A stretch of DNA of 64,000 nt from Pontibacter chinhatensis (GTDB lineage Bacteria; Bacteroidota; Bacteroidia; Cytophagales; Hymenobacteraceae), in the NCBI RefSeq assembly GCF_900113285.1, contig NZ_FOOT01000001.1:1054001-1118000 (forward strand). The letters run 5' to 3'. Positions 35,043 through 45,048 of this stretch are shown piece after piece. The notes below the pieces were generated by a model. That model made no database searches and had not been told where the DNA came from. It worked only from the letters and a program-made list of their open reading frames with translations. Every line of letters begins with the position of its first letter. The first letter of the stretch is position 1. Both the position numbers and the translations under genes were made by a program.

Positions 35043-36599
35043 TTAGTCTACATTATCGTGCAGGAAGCGGTTATCGCCCAGTATTTCGTTATCGTCGTTC
35101 AGGTTGAAGCGGGAGATATTACGCTCAGAAGAGTGTGCTACTCTGTCCAGGGCAACATTGCGGCGCAGGTAAGCCGGCACCTCAAGCTTCTCTTTGATAG
35201 CCTCCGAAGTAGTCTCGGCGCTCAGCATACGCAGGCGCTCGCGGCGCTCCTCGGCACGACGCTGCATGATCTCACGCTCTTCAGCCAAACGCTGGGCTGC
35301 TTCACGTCTCTCACGAGCCTCACGTGCTTCTTCTTCGCGCGCAAAGCTATTGTTCTGGAACATGTCGTTATGCGAGTTACCCTCCAGATCAAACACTACA
35401 CGCTGCGGCTGTGCCGGCTGCGGGCGCATGGCGCTGCTGTTGTTGTCAAAAGTGCTTGGCGCTTGTGGCGAAGCAGGCTTTGGAGCAACAACCGGAGCAG
35501 GCGCTACAGGCTTGGCAAATGTGGTAATTTCAGGAGCAACCTCTGGTTTAGCAGGCTCTGCTACCTCAATTTTTTTTTGGCTGTCCAGGTCAAATACCGT
35601 TTTCTTCGGCTCAATGATGCTCTCGGCATCGCTGGCAAAACCAGTGGCGATAACCGTAACACGGATGCTCTGACCCAAGGCCGCATCAATACCATGCCCG
35701 AAGATAACCTCAGCTTCCTGACCGGCTTTGTCCTGGATATACTCTGTGATTTCGGTCAGCTCATCCATTTCCAGCTCGGCCTGCTCGCCAGACATGATAG
35801 AAAGCAGGATTTTCTGAGCACCATGAATATCAGTGTTGTTTAGCAGCGGAGATGAAAGCGCCTCTTCGGCGGCACGCAGGGCACGGCCCTCGCCCTCTGT
35901 TGTCGCAGAACCCATCACTGCGGCACCAGAGTCTTTCATTACAGTTTTAACGTCCTCAAAGTCAACGTTTACCTCGGCAGTAACCGTGATGATCTCAGCA
36001 ATAGACTTGGCAGCAGTCGTTAAAACGTTATCCGCTTTCGCAAAAGCCTCACGGATGGTCAGGTTACCGAACATCTCGCGCAGCTTGTCGTTGAGGATCA
36101 CCAAGATGGTATCGCAATTTTCGCTCAGCTCTTTCACGCCGTTTTCTGCGGCTACCTTCTTCTTCTTACCCTCAAAAGCGAAAGGAGCCGTTACGATACC
36201 CACGGTAAGTATACCCAGCTCTTTGGCAACCCTTGCGATAACTGGAGCAGCACCGGTTCCGGTACCTCCGCCCATACCGGCAGTGATAAACACCATTTTG
36301 GTGTCATTGCTGAGCATATCCCGAATCTCTTCCTTACTCTCCAGAGCCGCCTGCTTTCCTTTTTCAGGGTTAGCGCCTGCTCCAAGGCCTTCGGTAAGAT
36401 TCTGGCCAATCTGCAGCCTGTTTGGCACAGCTGCACTCTGCAGAGCCTGTGCATCTGTGTTGCAGATGATAAACTCTACGTCTTTGATGCCCTGGCTGTA
36501 CATGTGGTTTACGGCATTGCTGCCACCACCGCCCACACCGATCACCTTGATGATGGATTTACCGCCGGTTGGTAAATCAAATGCATATGCTGATGTCAT
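35043..36599 (-). CDS. ftsZ: Cell division GTPase FtsZ
   Basis: This 518-residue tubulin-like GTPase has the GTP-binding GMGGGTGTGAAPVIA signature, VIGVGGGGSNAVNHM at the N-terminus and the T7-loop VNVDFEDVKTVM. After the GTPase body (to about 320) comes a long Pro/Ala/Gln/Arg-rich linker, then VPAYLRR, which resembles the C-terminal partner-binding peptide, then about 40 further residues (ERNISRFNLNDDNEILGDNRFLHDNVD region). This extended end is typical of Bacteroidota FtsZ. It is the last gene of the dcw cluster, 43 bases after ftsA, with a strong terminator behind it. Confidence 0.97.
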   Translation of the reverse strand: MTSAYAFDLPTGGKSIIKVIGVGGGGSNAVNHMYSQGIKDVEFIICNTDAQALQSAAVPNRLQIGQNLTEGLGAGANPEKGKQAALESKEEIRDMLSNDTKMVFITAGMGGGTGTGAAPVIARVAKELGILTVGIVTAPFAFEGKKKKVAAENGVKELSENCDTILVILNDKLREMFGNLTIREAFAKADNVLTTAAKSIAEIITVTAEVNVDFEDVKTVMKDSGAAVMGSATTEGEGRALRAAEEALSSPLLNNTDIHGAQKILLSIMSGEQAELEMDELTEITEYIQDKAGQEAEVIFGHGIDAALGQSIRVTVIATGFASDAESIIEPKKTVFDLDSQKKIEVAEPAKPEVAPEITTFAKPVAPAPVVAPKPASPQAPSTFDNNSSAMRPQPAQPQRVVFDLEGNSHNDMFQNNSFAREEEAREARERREAAQRLAEEREIMQRRAEERRERLRMLSAETTSEAIKEKLEVPAYLRRNVALDRVAHSSERNISRFNLNDDNEILGDNRFLHDNVD

Positions 36600-36642
36600 A
36601 CTAATGTCTCCTGCTTCTTTATGGGTTGTAATTTCTTTGTTC

Positions 36643-37962
36643 TTAGTCTATATCGTCTGATAAAAATCCTTTGAGCTTCTGCAGCAAACCTCCACTGCTA
36701 CTGGTGCTGCTCGTGCTGGTGCTTTTCGGCTCGGTAACTTTATTGTATACTTGTTCCGGCACCTCCGAGCGGCGCTCTATGCGCTGGTCTAGCGGGTAGT
36801 ACCCTGCCAGCACGAGGCCCACGCTGGTCGCGTACATTGGTCCCTTCACGGCGTCTATCTTCGATCTGCCCAGGTGCTCGTTCGGGTATCCAATGCGGGT
36901 ATCCATACCGGTGATGTATTCTACCAGCTGCACCAGGTTCTGAAGCTGCGCGCCGCCGCCAGTGATCACGATACCACCGGCCAGGCTGTTGGCGTACCCG
37001 GAGCGTACGATCTCTGCATACACAAGCTCCACAATTTCCTCCATCCTTGCCTCGATGATGTAAGCCAGGTTTTTGAGGGAAATCTCCTTTGGCGTGCGGT
37101 CACGCAGGCCCGGAATGGATACAATCTCGTTCTCAGAAGCCTCATCGGCGATGGCACGACCGAACTTCACCTTCAGCTGCTCGGCCTGGTTCTGCATCAC
37201 CATGCAACCCTGCTTAATGTCAGAGGTGATGATGTTGCCCCCAAATGGAAGAACAGCAGTGTGGCGTATAATATTGTCTTTGAAGATTGCCAAATCTGTG
37301 GTGCCACCTCCAATATCCACTAGTGCTACCCCAGCCTCTTTCTCCTCATCGCTCAACACGGACATACTTGACGCCAGTGGCTCCAGTATCATCTGCTCTA
37401 CTTCTAGTCCGGCGCGGGACACACACTTGTTGATGTTGTTGATGGCATTCGACTGCGCCGTGATGATGTGGAAGTTCCCCTCCAGGCGCACGCCCGACAT
37501 ACCAACCGGATCAACTATACCTTCCTCGTAGTCCACTTTGTACTCCTGTGGCATCACGTGAATGATCTCGCTTCCCGGAGGTGTCACCAGACGGTACATG
37601 TCATTGGTCAGGCGGTTTACATCCTCCAGCGTAATCTCATCGTCCGATACCTGACGCGTAATGCTGCCGTTGTGCTGCAAGCTCTTGATATGCTGTCCGG
37701 CTATGCCCACGTTAACCACCCCAATGTTGATACCTGACTGCTCCTCGGCCTGACGGATGGCCTTTTTGATGGCATCTACCGTTTTGTCGATATTGCTCAC
37801 AATGCCTCTCACCACTCCCTCAGACACGGCTTTGCCCATGCCCAATATCTCCAGCTTGCCAAATTCATTCTTCCGACCAACAAGTGCGCAAATCTTGGTT
37901 GTCCCAATATCCAAGCCTACTACAATTTTGTCGTTCTGCATATCTATGTTTCTTATTCGCAA
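36643..37962 (-). CDS. ftsA: Cell division protein FtsA
   Basis: This 439-residue actin-fold ATPase has the phosphate-1 motif VGLDIGTTKICALVG, phosphate-2 ALVDIGGGTTDLAIF, and adenosine motif GGIVITGGGAQLQNL. The C-terminus (GGLLQKLKGFLSDDID) contains the short amphipathic membrane-targeting helix, preceded by a Ser/Thr-rich linker. It anchors FtsZ to the membrane. It overlaps the ftsQ gene by 10 nt. Confidence 0.96.
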   Translation of the reverse strand: MRIRNIDMQNDKIVVGLDIGTTKICALVGRKNEFGKLEILGMGKAVSEGVVRGIVSNIDKTVDAIKKAIRQAEEQSGINIGVVNVGIAGQHIKSLQHNGSITRQVSDDEITLEDVNRLTNDMYRLVTPPGSEIIHVMPQEYKVDYEEGIVDPVGMSGVRLEGNFHIITAQSNAINNINKCVSRAGLEVEQMILEPLASSMSVLSDEEKEAGVALVDIGGGTTDLAIFKDNIIRHTAVLPFGGNIITSDIKQGCMVMQNQAEQLKVKFGRAIADEASENEIVSIPGLRDRTPKEISLKNLAYIIEARMEEIVELVYAEIVRSGYANSLAGGIVITGGGAQLQNLVQLVEYITGMDTRIGYPNEHLGRSKIDAVKGPMYATSVGLVLAGYYPLDQRIERRSEVPEQVYNKVTEPKSTSTSSTSSSGGLLQKLKGFLSDDID

Positions 37963-38723
37963 ATAATCTGATCTTCGAACTCCACGTTAACTCGCTTGTA
38001 GCGGTCCCATCCCATGGTGGGCAGTACCTTCTTATAAAGAATAGCTAACTTCTTAAACTTCTCCTCCACCTTCTCCGGCTTGCCGAACTCAATCGTGTGC
38101 TCGCCTACCTGGGGTAGAAAAGAAACCTTGCCTTTGCCGTCTATGTGCATGTGGGCAAGCTGTGCCTTCCAAAACTCGTCGTTTTCAATAAACTGGAGCA
38201 AAGAAAGGTATGAATGGCCTAAAGAATCCCTGAAGAATCCCCGGTCAGTTGGTTTTAATTGTGCTGACTTAGTTATTGGTATTACACGCGCCGTGTATCT
38301 GTCGGAGAGAGGCAGAATGTTCCCCTCAGCATCGATGTAGACATCTTGATCTTGTCGTATAATTCTTGCAATAGGCCTGTTCTGTTTTACAAATACCTGG
38401 ATGTTTCCATCTAACCCTCTATACACTTCCGCATCTCTCACAAATTTATGCGATTCTATGCGTTTTTCAAGGTTTTTCAGGTCGATGTTCTGGTTAGGCA
38501 GCCCTTCAAGTTTGCGCTCGCCCTCCCGTGTTAGCAGCCCTCGTACTTCGCTATCACCAATAAAGTAATTATTGTACTCATTATCAATTTTAATTGACAC
38601 TTTTTCACAGATTTTTTCATTCTGCTTAGATGTCGCAAAAGCCGCCAAGCCCCCAATGGAGAGGATGCTACAACATGCAAAAATTAAAGATTTTATTCTA
38701 CTTTTCAAGCCCATACCCTCCAT
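37953..38723 (-). CDS. ftsQ: Cell division protein FtsQ/DivIB-like
   Basis: This 256-residue bitopic protein has a short cytoplasmic start, one membrane helix (about 12-29) and a POTRA-like domain (VSIKIDNEYNNYFIGDSEVRG, LKNLEKRIESHKFVRDAEVYRGLDG, QVFVKQNRPIARI). Sequence divergence is high, as usual for FtsQ, but the position between murC and ftsA is diagnostic. The start codon lies inside the end of murC (26-nt overlap; 17 nt if the ATG three codons later is used). Confidence 0.88.
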   Translation of the reverse strand: MEGMGLKSRIKSLIFACCSILSIGGLAAFATSKQNEKICEKVSIKIDNEYNNYFIGDSEVRGLLTREGERKLEGLPNQNIDLKNLEKRIESHKFVRDAEVYRGLDGNIQVFVKQNRPIARIIRQDQDVYIDAEGNILPLSDRYTARVIPITKSAQLKPTDRGFFRDSLGHSYLSLLQFIENDEFWKAQLAHMHIDGKGKVSFLPQVGEHTIEFGKPEKVEEKFKKLAILYKKVLPTMGWDRYKRVNVEFEDQIICE

Positions 38724-40110
38724 TTCCTAAAATATTTTTGATAGGCTTAACAAGCGTGTCAATGTCGCCTGCACCAACGGTGGCAAGCACGTCAAAATCG
38801 CTGTTTCTAAGCAGATTTGCCACAACATCCTCCTTGTGCAGCAGTTCCTTTACCGGGCAGTTCACCTGCTCCAGAATCATCGCTGAGGTAACACCAGGTA
38901 TAGGCTTTTCGCGGGCCGGGTAAATATCCAACAGTACCAGTTCATCCGCATGGCTGAGGCTTGCTGCAAACTCAGCGGCAAAGTCCCGGGTGCGGGTAAA
39001 CAGGTGCGGCTGAAATATCACTTTTAGCCGCTTGTCCGGGTACAGCGCACGCAGTGATCCCATAAAGGCGTCGATCTCCTTCGGGTGGTGCGCGTAATCA
39101 TCAATGTATACTTTGCCCTGCCCCTCATACACAAACTCAAAGCGGCGCTTTACGCCGGCAAAGGCCTCTACTCCGGCTTTTATACTTTGCGCCGGCACCT
39201 GTAGCACCTGCGCTGCCAGTATGGCCGCCAATGTATTCTCGGTATTATGGAAACCCGGAACCCCTAACCTCAAACCGTCAATATTCCCAAAGGGGCTTAC
39301 CACGTCAAATTCAAACCAGCGTCCGTTTACCTGCAGGTTTTGCACATGCGCCTGCCCGCTGTTCAGGCTGTACTGGTACACCTTTACTCCTTCCTGCACC
39401 AGTTGCGTGAGACGGGAATCCAACCCCTCGTGCAGGAACAGGAAGCCCCCGGGCTTTACCTGGCTGATGAAGCGCTGGAAGGTCCGGATCATCTCCTCGT
39501 GGTCGCCGTAGATATCCAGGTGATCCGGGTCTGCCGAAGTCACAATGGCCACATCCGGGAACAGCGTCAGGAAGGAACGATCATACTCATCGGCCTCCAC
39601 CACTACCACTTCTTGCTCTGTTGTTCCCTTGCTTATCAGCAGATTTGAGTTCAGGTTGGTAGAAACTCCACCCAGAAAAGCGGAGCAATCCACGCCGGCA
39701 TGGTGCAGTAGGTGGGCCACAATGCTGGAAGTGGTGGTTTTGCCGTGCGTACCGGCCACTGCCACCGTATAGGCCGAGGCCGTGATGATGCCCAGCACCT
39801 CTGAGCGCTTCTTGATCGTATAGCCCTGCTCTTTCAGGTAAGCCCACTCGCTATGATCGGCTGGTATGGCCGGTGTCAGCACGACCAGGGTCTTTTCCTT
39901 ATGCTGCAGGATCTCTTCAGGTAGATGCACCAGGTTGTCCTCGTAGTGCACAGCTATTCCCTCCTGCTCCAATGCCTCGGTCAGTGCGGTGCGGGTTTTG
40001 TCGTAGCCCCACACCGGATAGCCTTTGGCCTTGAACCAGCGGGCAATGGCGCTCATGCCGATGCCGCCAATGCCAAGGAAGTAGATATAGCTGTAGTCCT
40101 CCAGTTTCAC
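38698..40110 (-). CDS. murC: UDP-N-acetylmuramate--L-alanine ligase
   Basis: In this 470-residue Mur ligase the N-terminal UDP-binding segment is IYFLGIGGIGMSAIARWF, the ATP loop is VAVAGTHGKTTTSSIV, and the mid-domain has VVVEADEYDRSFLTLFP and ITSADPDHLDIYG. It adds L-Ala to UDP-MurNAc. It overlaps murG by 4 nt (ATGA) and ftsQ by 26 nt. Confidence 0.96.
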   Translation of the reverse strand: MKLEDYSYIYFLGIGGIGMSAIARWFKAKGYPVWGYDKTRTALTEALEQEGIAVHYEDNLVHLPEEILQHKEKTLVVLTPAIPADHSEWAYLKEQGYTIKKRSEVLGIITASAYTVAVAGTHGKTTTSSIVAHLLHHAGVDCSAFLGGVSTNLNSNLLISKGTTEQEVVVVEADEYDRSFLTLFPDVAIVTSADPDHLDIYGDHEEMIRTFQRFISQVKPGGFLFLHEGLDSRLTQLVQEGVKVYQYSLNSGQAHVQNLQVNGRWFEFDVVSPFGNIDGLRLGVPGFHNTENTLAAILAAQVLQVPAQSIKAGVEAFAGVKRRFEFVYEGQGKVYIDDYAHHPKEIDAFMGSLRALYPDKRLKVIFQPHLFTRTRDFAAEFAASLSHADELVLLDIYPAREKPIPGVTSAMILEQVNCPVKELLHKEDVVANLLRNSDFDVLATVGAGDIDTLVKPIKNILGNGGYGLEK

Positions 40111-41219
40111 CTGATCAATTTTACCAGTTCGTTTACAATGTCTGCTGCCGCGTTAGGGCGAGCCATTTTAAGTATATTTTGATGCAGACGTTGCTGCTCC
40201 TTCTCGTCATTTACAAGCTGCAGTGCCGTGGGCACCAGCTTCTCCATGGCCTCTGCATCCCGCACAAGTATGGCAGCCTGCTGTTGCACCAGAGCCATGG
40301 CGTTTTTGGTCTGATGATCTTCGGCCACATTGGGCGACGGCACCAGCACCGCAGGTTTTCCGGCCAGGCAGAGCTCTGAAATGGACAAAGCGCCGGCCCT
40401 GGAGATCACCACATCGGCAGCAGCGTAAGCCAGATCCATGCGTTTGATAAAATCCAGTGCGCGAACACCCTGGTTTTTATATTTTGCCTCCAGTTCCTGA
40501 GCCTGCGGATAAAATACCTTTCCTGTCTGCCAGATAAGTTGATAACCTGCCTCTGCTATACTTTGCAGCTGTGCGGCTATACTTTGGTTGATGGTTCTGG
40601 CCCCCAAGCTCCCGCCAATCACCAGTATCGTCTGCTTCTCCGGGCTCAGACCAAAATGCTGCAATGCCTCTTCCCGCTTTCCCTCCAGGTGCATGATGTC
40701 GGAGCGCACCGGGTTGCCGGTCAGCACAATTTTATCCGCCGGAAAAAAAGCTTCCATACCCGGGTAAGCCACGCATACTTTCTGCACCCGTTTAGCCAGC
40801 AGCTTGTTGGTAATGCCCGCATAGGAATTCTGCTCCTGGATCAGGGCCGGAATCCCACGCGAGGTGGCCGCATACAGCAACGGACCGCTCGCATAACCGC
40901 CCACCCCTACCACGGCGTCAGGCTTAAACTCTCTTAATATTTTGTGTGAGGCACGCACGCTTCTGAGCACTTTCAGCGGAAACGATAGGTTGTCCAACGT
41001 CAGCCGTCGCTGCAGCCCGCTTATCCAAAGCCCCACAATTTTATAACCCGCCTCCGGCACACGCGTCATTTCCATTTTCCCCTGCGCTCCCACAAACAGG
41101 ATCTCAGCTTCCGGATTTATTTCCCGAAGTTGGTTCGCAATAGCCACGGCCGGGTATATATGCCCACCGGTACCGCCACCGCTGATGATCACGCGATATG
41201 GTTTCCCCTGCCTAGGCAT
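40107..41219 (-). CDS. murG: UDP-GlcNAc:undecaprenyl-PP-MurNAc-pentapeptide transferase
   Basis: This 370-residue GT28 glycosyltransferase has the G-loops ISGGGTGGHIYPAVAIA and VIGGSLGARTINQ, VGVGGYASGPLLYAA, and the C-terminal nucleotide-sugar site VISRAGALSISELCLAGKP. It makes lipid II at the inner face of the membrane. It overlaps ftsW by 8 nt and murC by 4 nt. Confidence 0.96.
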   Translation of the reverse strand: MPRQGKPYRVIISGGGTGGHIYPAVAIANQLREINPEAEILFVGAQGKMEMTRVPEAGYKIVGLWISGLQRRLTLDNLSFPLKVLRSVRASHKILREFKPDAVVGVGGYASGPLLYAATSRGIPALIQEQNSYAGITNKLLAKRVQKVCVAYPGMEAFFPADKIVLTGNPVRSDIMHLEGKREEALQHFGLSPEKQTILVIGGSLGARTINQSIAAQLQSIAEAGYQLIWQTGKVFYPQAQELEAKYKNQGVRALDFIKRMDLAYAAADVVISRAGALSISELCLAGKPAVLVPSPNVAEDHQTKNAMALVQQQAAILVRDAEAMEKLVPTALQLVNDEKEQQRLHQNILKMARPNAAADIVNELVKLIR

Positions 41220-42378
41220 GCACGGCTCCTTTCACTGTTGATTTCGCAGTTGCTGCGCCAATAGGACGTTCCTCATTTATATCTTGCCGGCTTACACTAA
41301 GTATAATGCCGATGGAGATACCGGTGAAGATCAGGGAAGTACCACCCATACTTAGCAGCGGCAACGGCAAACCTGTGATCGGACCCAGCCCAACGGCTAC
41401 GGCCATATTGATCATGCCCTGCAACACCAGGCTAAAGCTCAGCCCGGCAGAAAGCAAACCTGCAAAAGCTCCATCGCTTTTACTAACTGTTACCAGCCCC
41501 CTGTAAAGCAAGGCCAAGTATAAAAACAAGACAAACACACCTCCAAACAGGCCATACTCCTCTAGGATGATGGCATAGATAAAGTCGGAGTAAGGGTGTG
41601 GCAGAATGTCGCGCTGATCGCTGTTGCCGGGTCCCTTGCCCACCAAACCGCCGGTTGCAATGGCAATATAAGACTGCTCCAGCTGGAACGGCACCTCGTT
41701 CGGATCCATAAAGTCCTGCACGCGGCTAATGGCCGTACCCATACGCTGGCCGGCTGCCAGCGCCCCTCCTCCAATCACCAGGCCTGCCAACACCACGATT
41801 GCCAGGTATTTAATCGGCACTCTGCCAATAAACATCAGCAGCATGCAGGTTGCAAAAAGCAAGATGGCTGTCGAGGTATTGGTCATGGCAATCAGAGCGC
41901 AGATGGCTACTGTCCAGATCATCATCGGCACCAGCGTTGATTTCCAGTCCTCGAGGTACTGCTGCTTTTTGGACAGCATGCTCGCCAGGTAGGAGATCAA
42001 CGCCAGTTTCGCCAAGTCCGAAGGCTGAAACGTCTGGTTGATAACCGGAATCGTGATCCAGCGGGAGGCCTCGTTGATATTGGAGCCATAGAAGTACGTC
42101 ACCAACAGCAGCGGGGCAGACACCACCAGCGCCACCAGCGAAAGCTTGGAGTAAAAGCGGTACGGGATCTTGTGCGCCAGCCACATAAAGGCCAGCCCCA
42201 CCAGAATCAGGGAAGTATGCTTAAACAGGAAGTACTCCGTGTTTCCTTCCATTTTCTTATAAGCCAGGGTACCTGTGGCAGAGTATACCACGGCCACGCT
42301 GATCAGCGAGAACGCGATCACGATGCCCCATAGCACCGGGTCTCCCTTCAGGTTTTTCTGTAACCACTGCTTTACCAT
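41212..42378 (-). CDS. ftsW: SEDS peptidoglycan glycosyltransferase FtsW
   Basis: This 388-residue polytopic protein (about ten helices) has the SEDS signatures ASRWITIPVINQTFQPSDLAKLALI and GLPLPLLSMGGTSLIFTGISIGI near the end. It works with the class B PBP encoded in the same cluster. It lies 24 bases after murD, with a TATACTTTTATACTTT double word in the gap. Confidence 0.95.
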   Translation of the reverse strand: MVKQWLQKNLKGDPVLWGIVIAFSLISVAVVYSATGTLAYKKMEGNTEYFLFKHTSLILVGLAFMWLAHKIPYRFYSKLSLVALVVSAPLLLVTYFYGSNINEASRWITIPVINQTFQPSDLAKLALISYLASMLSKKQQYLEDWKSTLVPMMIWTVAICALIAMTNTSTAILLFATCMLLMFIGRVPIKYLAIVVLAGLVIGGGALAAGQRMGTAISRVQDFMDPNEVPFQLEQSYIAIATGGLVGKGPGNSDQRDILPHPYSDFIYAIILEEYGLFGGVFVLFLYLALLYRGLVTVSKSDGAFAGLLSAGLSFSLVLQGMINMAVAVGLGPITGLPLPLLSMGGTSLIFTGISIGIILSVSRQDINEERPIGAATAKSTVKGAVHA

Positions 42379-42402
42379 ACCTTCGGCTTATACTTTTATA
42401 CT

Positions 42403-43746
42403 TTACTTCTTCAGCACGATTTTCTCCACAGCCTCTTTAAAGCGCTGCCCACGGTGTTCGTAATTGTTAAAAAGGTCGAAACTGGCGCAGGCCGGCGAAA
42501 GCAGCACCACATCGCCGGGCGTTGCCAGTGAACGGCTCAGGCGCACGGCATACTCTATCGAGGTGGTCTCGGCGATAATCGGCACCACGCGCCCGAAGGC
42601 CTCCTTCAGTTTCTCATTGTCTTTGCCCAAACACACAAGCACCTTCACCTTCTCCCGGGCAAGCTCTACCAGCGTGCTGTAATCGTTGCCTTTGTCCACG
42701 CCCCCTGCAATCCAGATAATGGGCTGTTTTATACCTTCCAGCGCATACCACACGGCTTCCACGTTGGTCGCCTTGGAGTCGTTGATGTAGCTGACCTCCT
42801 TGGCAATAGCCACCAGTTGCAGCCTGTGGTCAGCATTCTCAAACGTCTCCAGCGCCTGTTCAATCTGCGCATCCTCCACGCCCATCAGCTTGGCCACGGC
42901 CACGGCCGCCATGGTGTTGTACTGGTTGTGCTTTCCAATGAGGCCGGAATTTGAGGTATCCACCGTTCCCTCATGAGATTTAGCAGCTACTTTTATACTG
43001 CTGCCCTCAACGTATACTTTCGCCTCGTCGGCACCTTGCAGCGAGAAAGGCACGGTAACACCGCCAAAGCCGGCTGCGTCAAAAGCCTTCCTGATGTTCT
43101 GGTCATCAGCGTTGTAGATAAAGAAATCATCGCTCGTCATGTTCTGCACGATGCGCAGCTTGGAGGCGGCGTACTTGTCCATGCTATACTCGTAGCGGTC
43201 CAGGTGGTCCGGGGTGATGTTGGTGAGCACGGCAATGTGCGGCCGGAACTTGTACATGTTGTCGAGCTGAAAACTGCTCAGCTCCACCACGTAGTAGTCG
43301 TGCTTGTTCTCGATCACCTTCTCTGCCAGGCTCTCTCCGATATTCCCTGCCAGCCCCACGTTGATGCCTGCGTTTTTGAGCAGGTGGTAAGTGAGCAGCG
43401 TGGTAGTGGTTTTACCGTTGGTGCCCGTAATGCAGATGAACTTCGCGTCGGTGTACCTGCCGGCAAACTCAATTTCAGATATTACAGGTATCTGTTTCTT
43501 GGTTGCCTCTTTGATAACTGCAGCTTTACCAGGAATGCCAGGACTTTTAATGATTTCATCGGCGTTGAGTATGGTTTCTAAAGTATGATTTCCCTCTTCA
43601 AAAGGGATAGCAGCCGTGGCCAGCTTAGCCTTGTACTGCTCCTTAATCTCACCTTTATCAGACACGAATACCTCCAGCCCCTTTGCCTTTGCCAGCAAAG
43701 CTGCCCCTACTCCGCTTTCCCCTGCTCCTAGTATCGCTATCTTCAT
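42403..43746 (-). CDS. murD: UDP-N-acetylmuramoyl-L-alanine--D-glutamate ligase
   Basis: This 447-residue Mur ligase has ILGAGESGVGAALLAKAKG at the N-terminus, the ATP loop ITGTNGKTTTTLLTYH, VVELSSFQLDN, VLTNITPDHLDRYEYS and YINDSKATNVEAVWYALEG. It adds D-Glu in the cytoplasmic steps of murein synthesis. It lies 32 bases after mraY. Confidence 0.96.
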   Translation of the reverse strand: MKIAILGAGESGVGAALLAKAKGLEVFVSDKGEIKEQYKAKLATAAIPFEEGNHTLETILNADEIIKSPGIPGKAAVIKEATKKQIPVISEIEFAGRYTDAKFICITGTNGKTTTTLLTYHLLKNAGINVGLAGNIGESLAEKVIENKHDYYVVELSSFQLDNMYKFRPHIAVLTNITPDHLDRYEYSMDKYAASKLRIVQNMTSDDFFIYNADDQNIRKAFDAAGFGGVTVPFSLQGADEAKVYVEGSSIKVAAKSHEGTVDTSNSGLIGKHNQYNTMAAVAVAKLMGVEDAQIEQALETFENADHRLQLVAIAKEVSYINDSKATNVEAVWYALEGIKQPIIWIAGGVDKGNDYSTLVELAREKVKVLVCLGKDNEKLKEAFGRVVPIIAETTSIEYAVRLSRSLATPGDVVLLSPACASFDLFNNYEHRGQRFKEAVEKIVLKK

Positions 43747-43778
43747 AGTTTTAATGTTCGTTTTCTGTTAGCCGATGG

Positions 43779-44999
43779 CTATCTAAGTTTCAACGTTGCC
43801 AGTGTCAGAATTGCGAGCATGATGCCCACGATCCAGAAGCGGCCCACGATTTTGGACTCATGGTAGCCCAGTTTCTGGTAATGGTGGTGCAGCGGCGACA
43901 TCTTAAAGATGCGGCGGCCCTCGCCATACTTCTTTTTGGTATACTTAAAGTAACTCACCTGCAGCATCACCGACAGGTTCTCCACCAGGAAGATGCCGCA
44001 AAGTATAGGAATCAGCAGTTCCTTGCGCACAATCAAAGCCAGCACCGCAATGATGCCGCCAATAGCCAGGCTGCCTGTATCGCCCATGAACACCTGCGCC
44101 GGGTAAGTATTGTACCACAAAAAGCCCACGCAGGCCCCCACGAAGGCCAGACAGAAGATTGTCAATTCACCGGAATTCGGGATAAACATGATGTCCAGGT
44201 AATCGGCGAAGATGGTGTTTCCTGATAGCCAGGCAAAAATGGCGAGCGTCAGACCAATAATAGCTGAAGTGCCTGCCGCCAAACCGTCGATACCGTCTGT
44301 GATGTTAGCGCCGTTGGATACGGCCGTGATCACCAGGATCACGAAAGGGATGTACAAGTAACAAGACCAGCCCTCGAACAGCGGACCCGCAAAGGAAAAC
44401 AGGTTGCAGTAGTCCAGCTCGTTGTTTTTGCGGAACGGAATGGTGGTGATCATGCTGTGCACGTCGGTATACTGCCTGGAGGCATTCACCGCAGAGGTGC
44501 TGCCGTCGGCAAAAATGTACTGGCGCACTACCACGTCCTCGTGAAAGTATAAAGTCAGGCCCACGATCAAACCCAGGCCCACCTGGCCCAGAATCTTGAA
44601 ACGCCCGGCCAAACCTTCCTTATTCTTCTTGAAAACCTTGATATAATCGTCCAGGAAGCCAATCAGACCCAGCCACACGGTGGATACGATCATCAACTGC
44701 ACGTACACGTTGTCGAGGCGGGCAAACAGCAGCACCGGCACCAGGATGGCCAGCAGGATGATGAGGCCGCCCATGGTGGGAGTACCTTTTTTCTCCATCT
44801 GCCCTTCCAGGCCCAGGTCCCGGATGGACTCGCCTACCTGCTTGCGCTGCAGCACTTTTATCAGTCTGCCGCCAAAAATCATCGCAATCAGCAGCGAGAC
44901 AAGTGTCGCCATACCCGCCCTGAACGAGATGTACTGGAACACGCCGGCACCAAACAGGTCGAACTCGCGGTCGAGGTATGTAAAAAGGTGGTAAAGCAT
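43779..44999 (-). CDS. mraY: Phospho-N-acetylmuramoyl-pentapeptide transferase
   Basis: This 406-residue polytopic enzyme has the conserved loops [42 protein letters not shown] and [15 protein letters not shown]. It makes lipid I. Like other Bacteroidota MraY proteins it is longer than the E. coli form, with an inserted segment around residues 170-210 ([20 protein letters not shown]). It lies 49 bases after murE. Confidence 0.96.
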   Translation of the reverse strand: MLYHLFTYLDREFDLFGAGVFQYISFRAGMATLVSLLIAMIFGGRLIKVLQRKQVGESIRDLGLEGQMEKKGTPTMGGLIILLAILVPVLLFARLDNVYVQLMIVSTVWLGLIGFLDDYIKVFKKNKEGLAGRFKILGQVGLGLIVGLTLYFHEDVVVRQYIFADGSTSAVNASRQYTDVHSMITTIPFRKNNELDYCNLFSFAGPLFEGWSCYLYIPFVILVITAVSNGANITDGIDGLAAGTSAIIGLTLAIFAWLSGNTIFADYLDIMFIPNSGELTIFCLAFVGACVGFLWYNTYPAQVFMGDTGSLAIGGIIAVLALIVRKELLIPILCGIFLVENLSVMLQVSYFKYTKKKYGEGRRIFKMSPLHHHYQKLGYHESKIVGRFWIVGIMLAILTLATLKLR

Positions 45000-45048
45000 T
45001 TACTCTGTAATCAGTATCCTTTGGCTAAAAATTGTTTTGGCTAATCGT

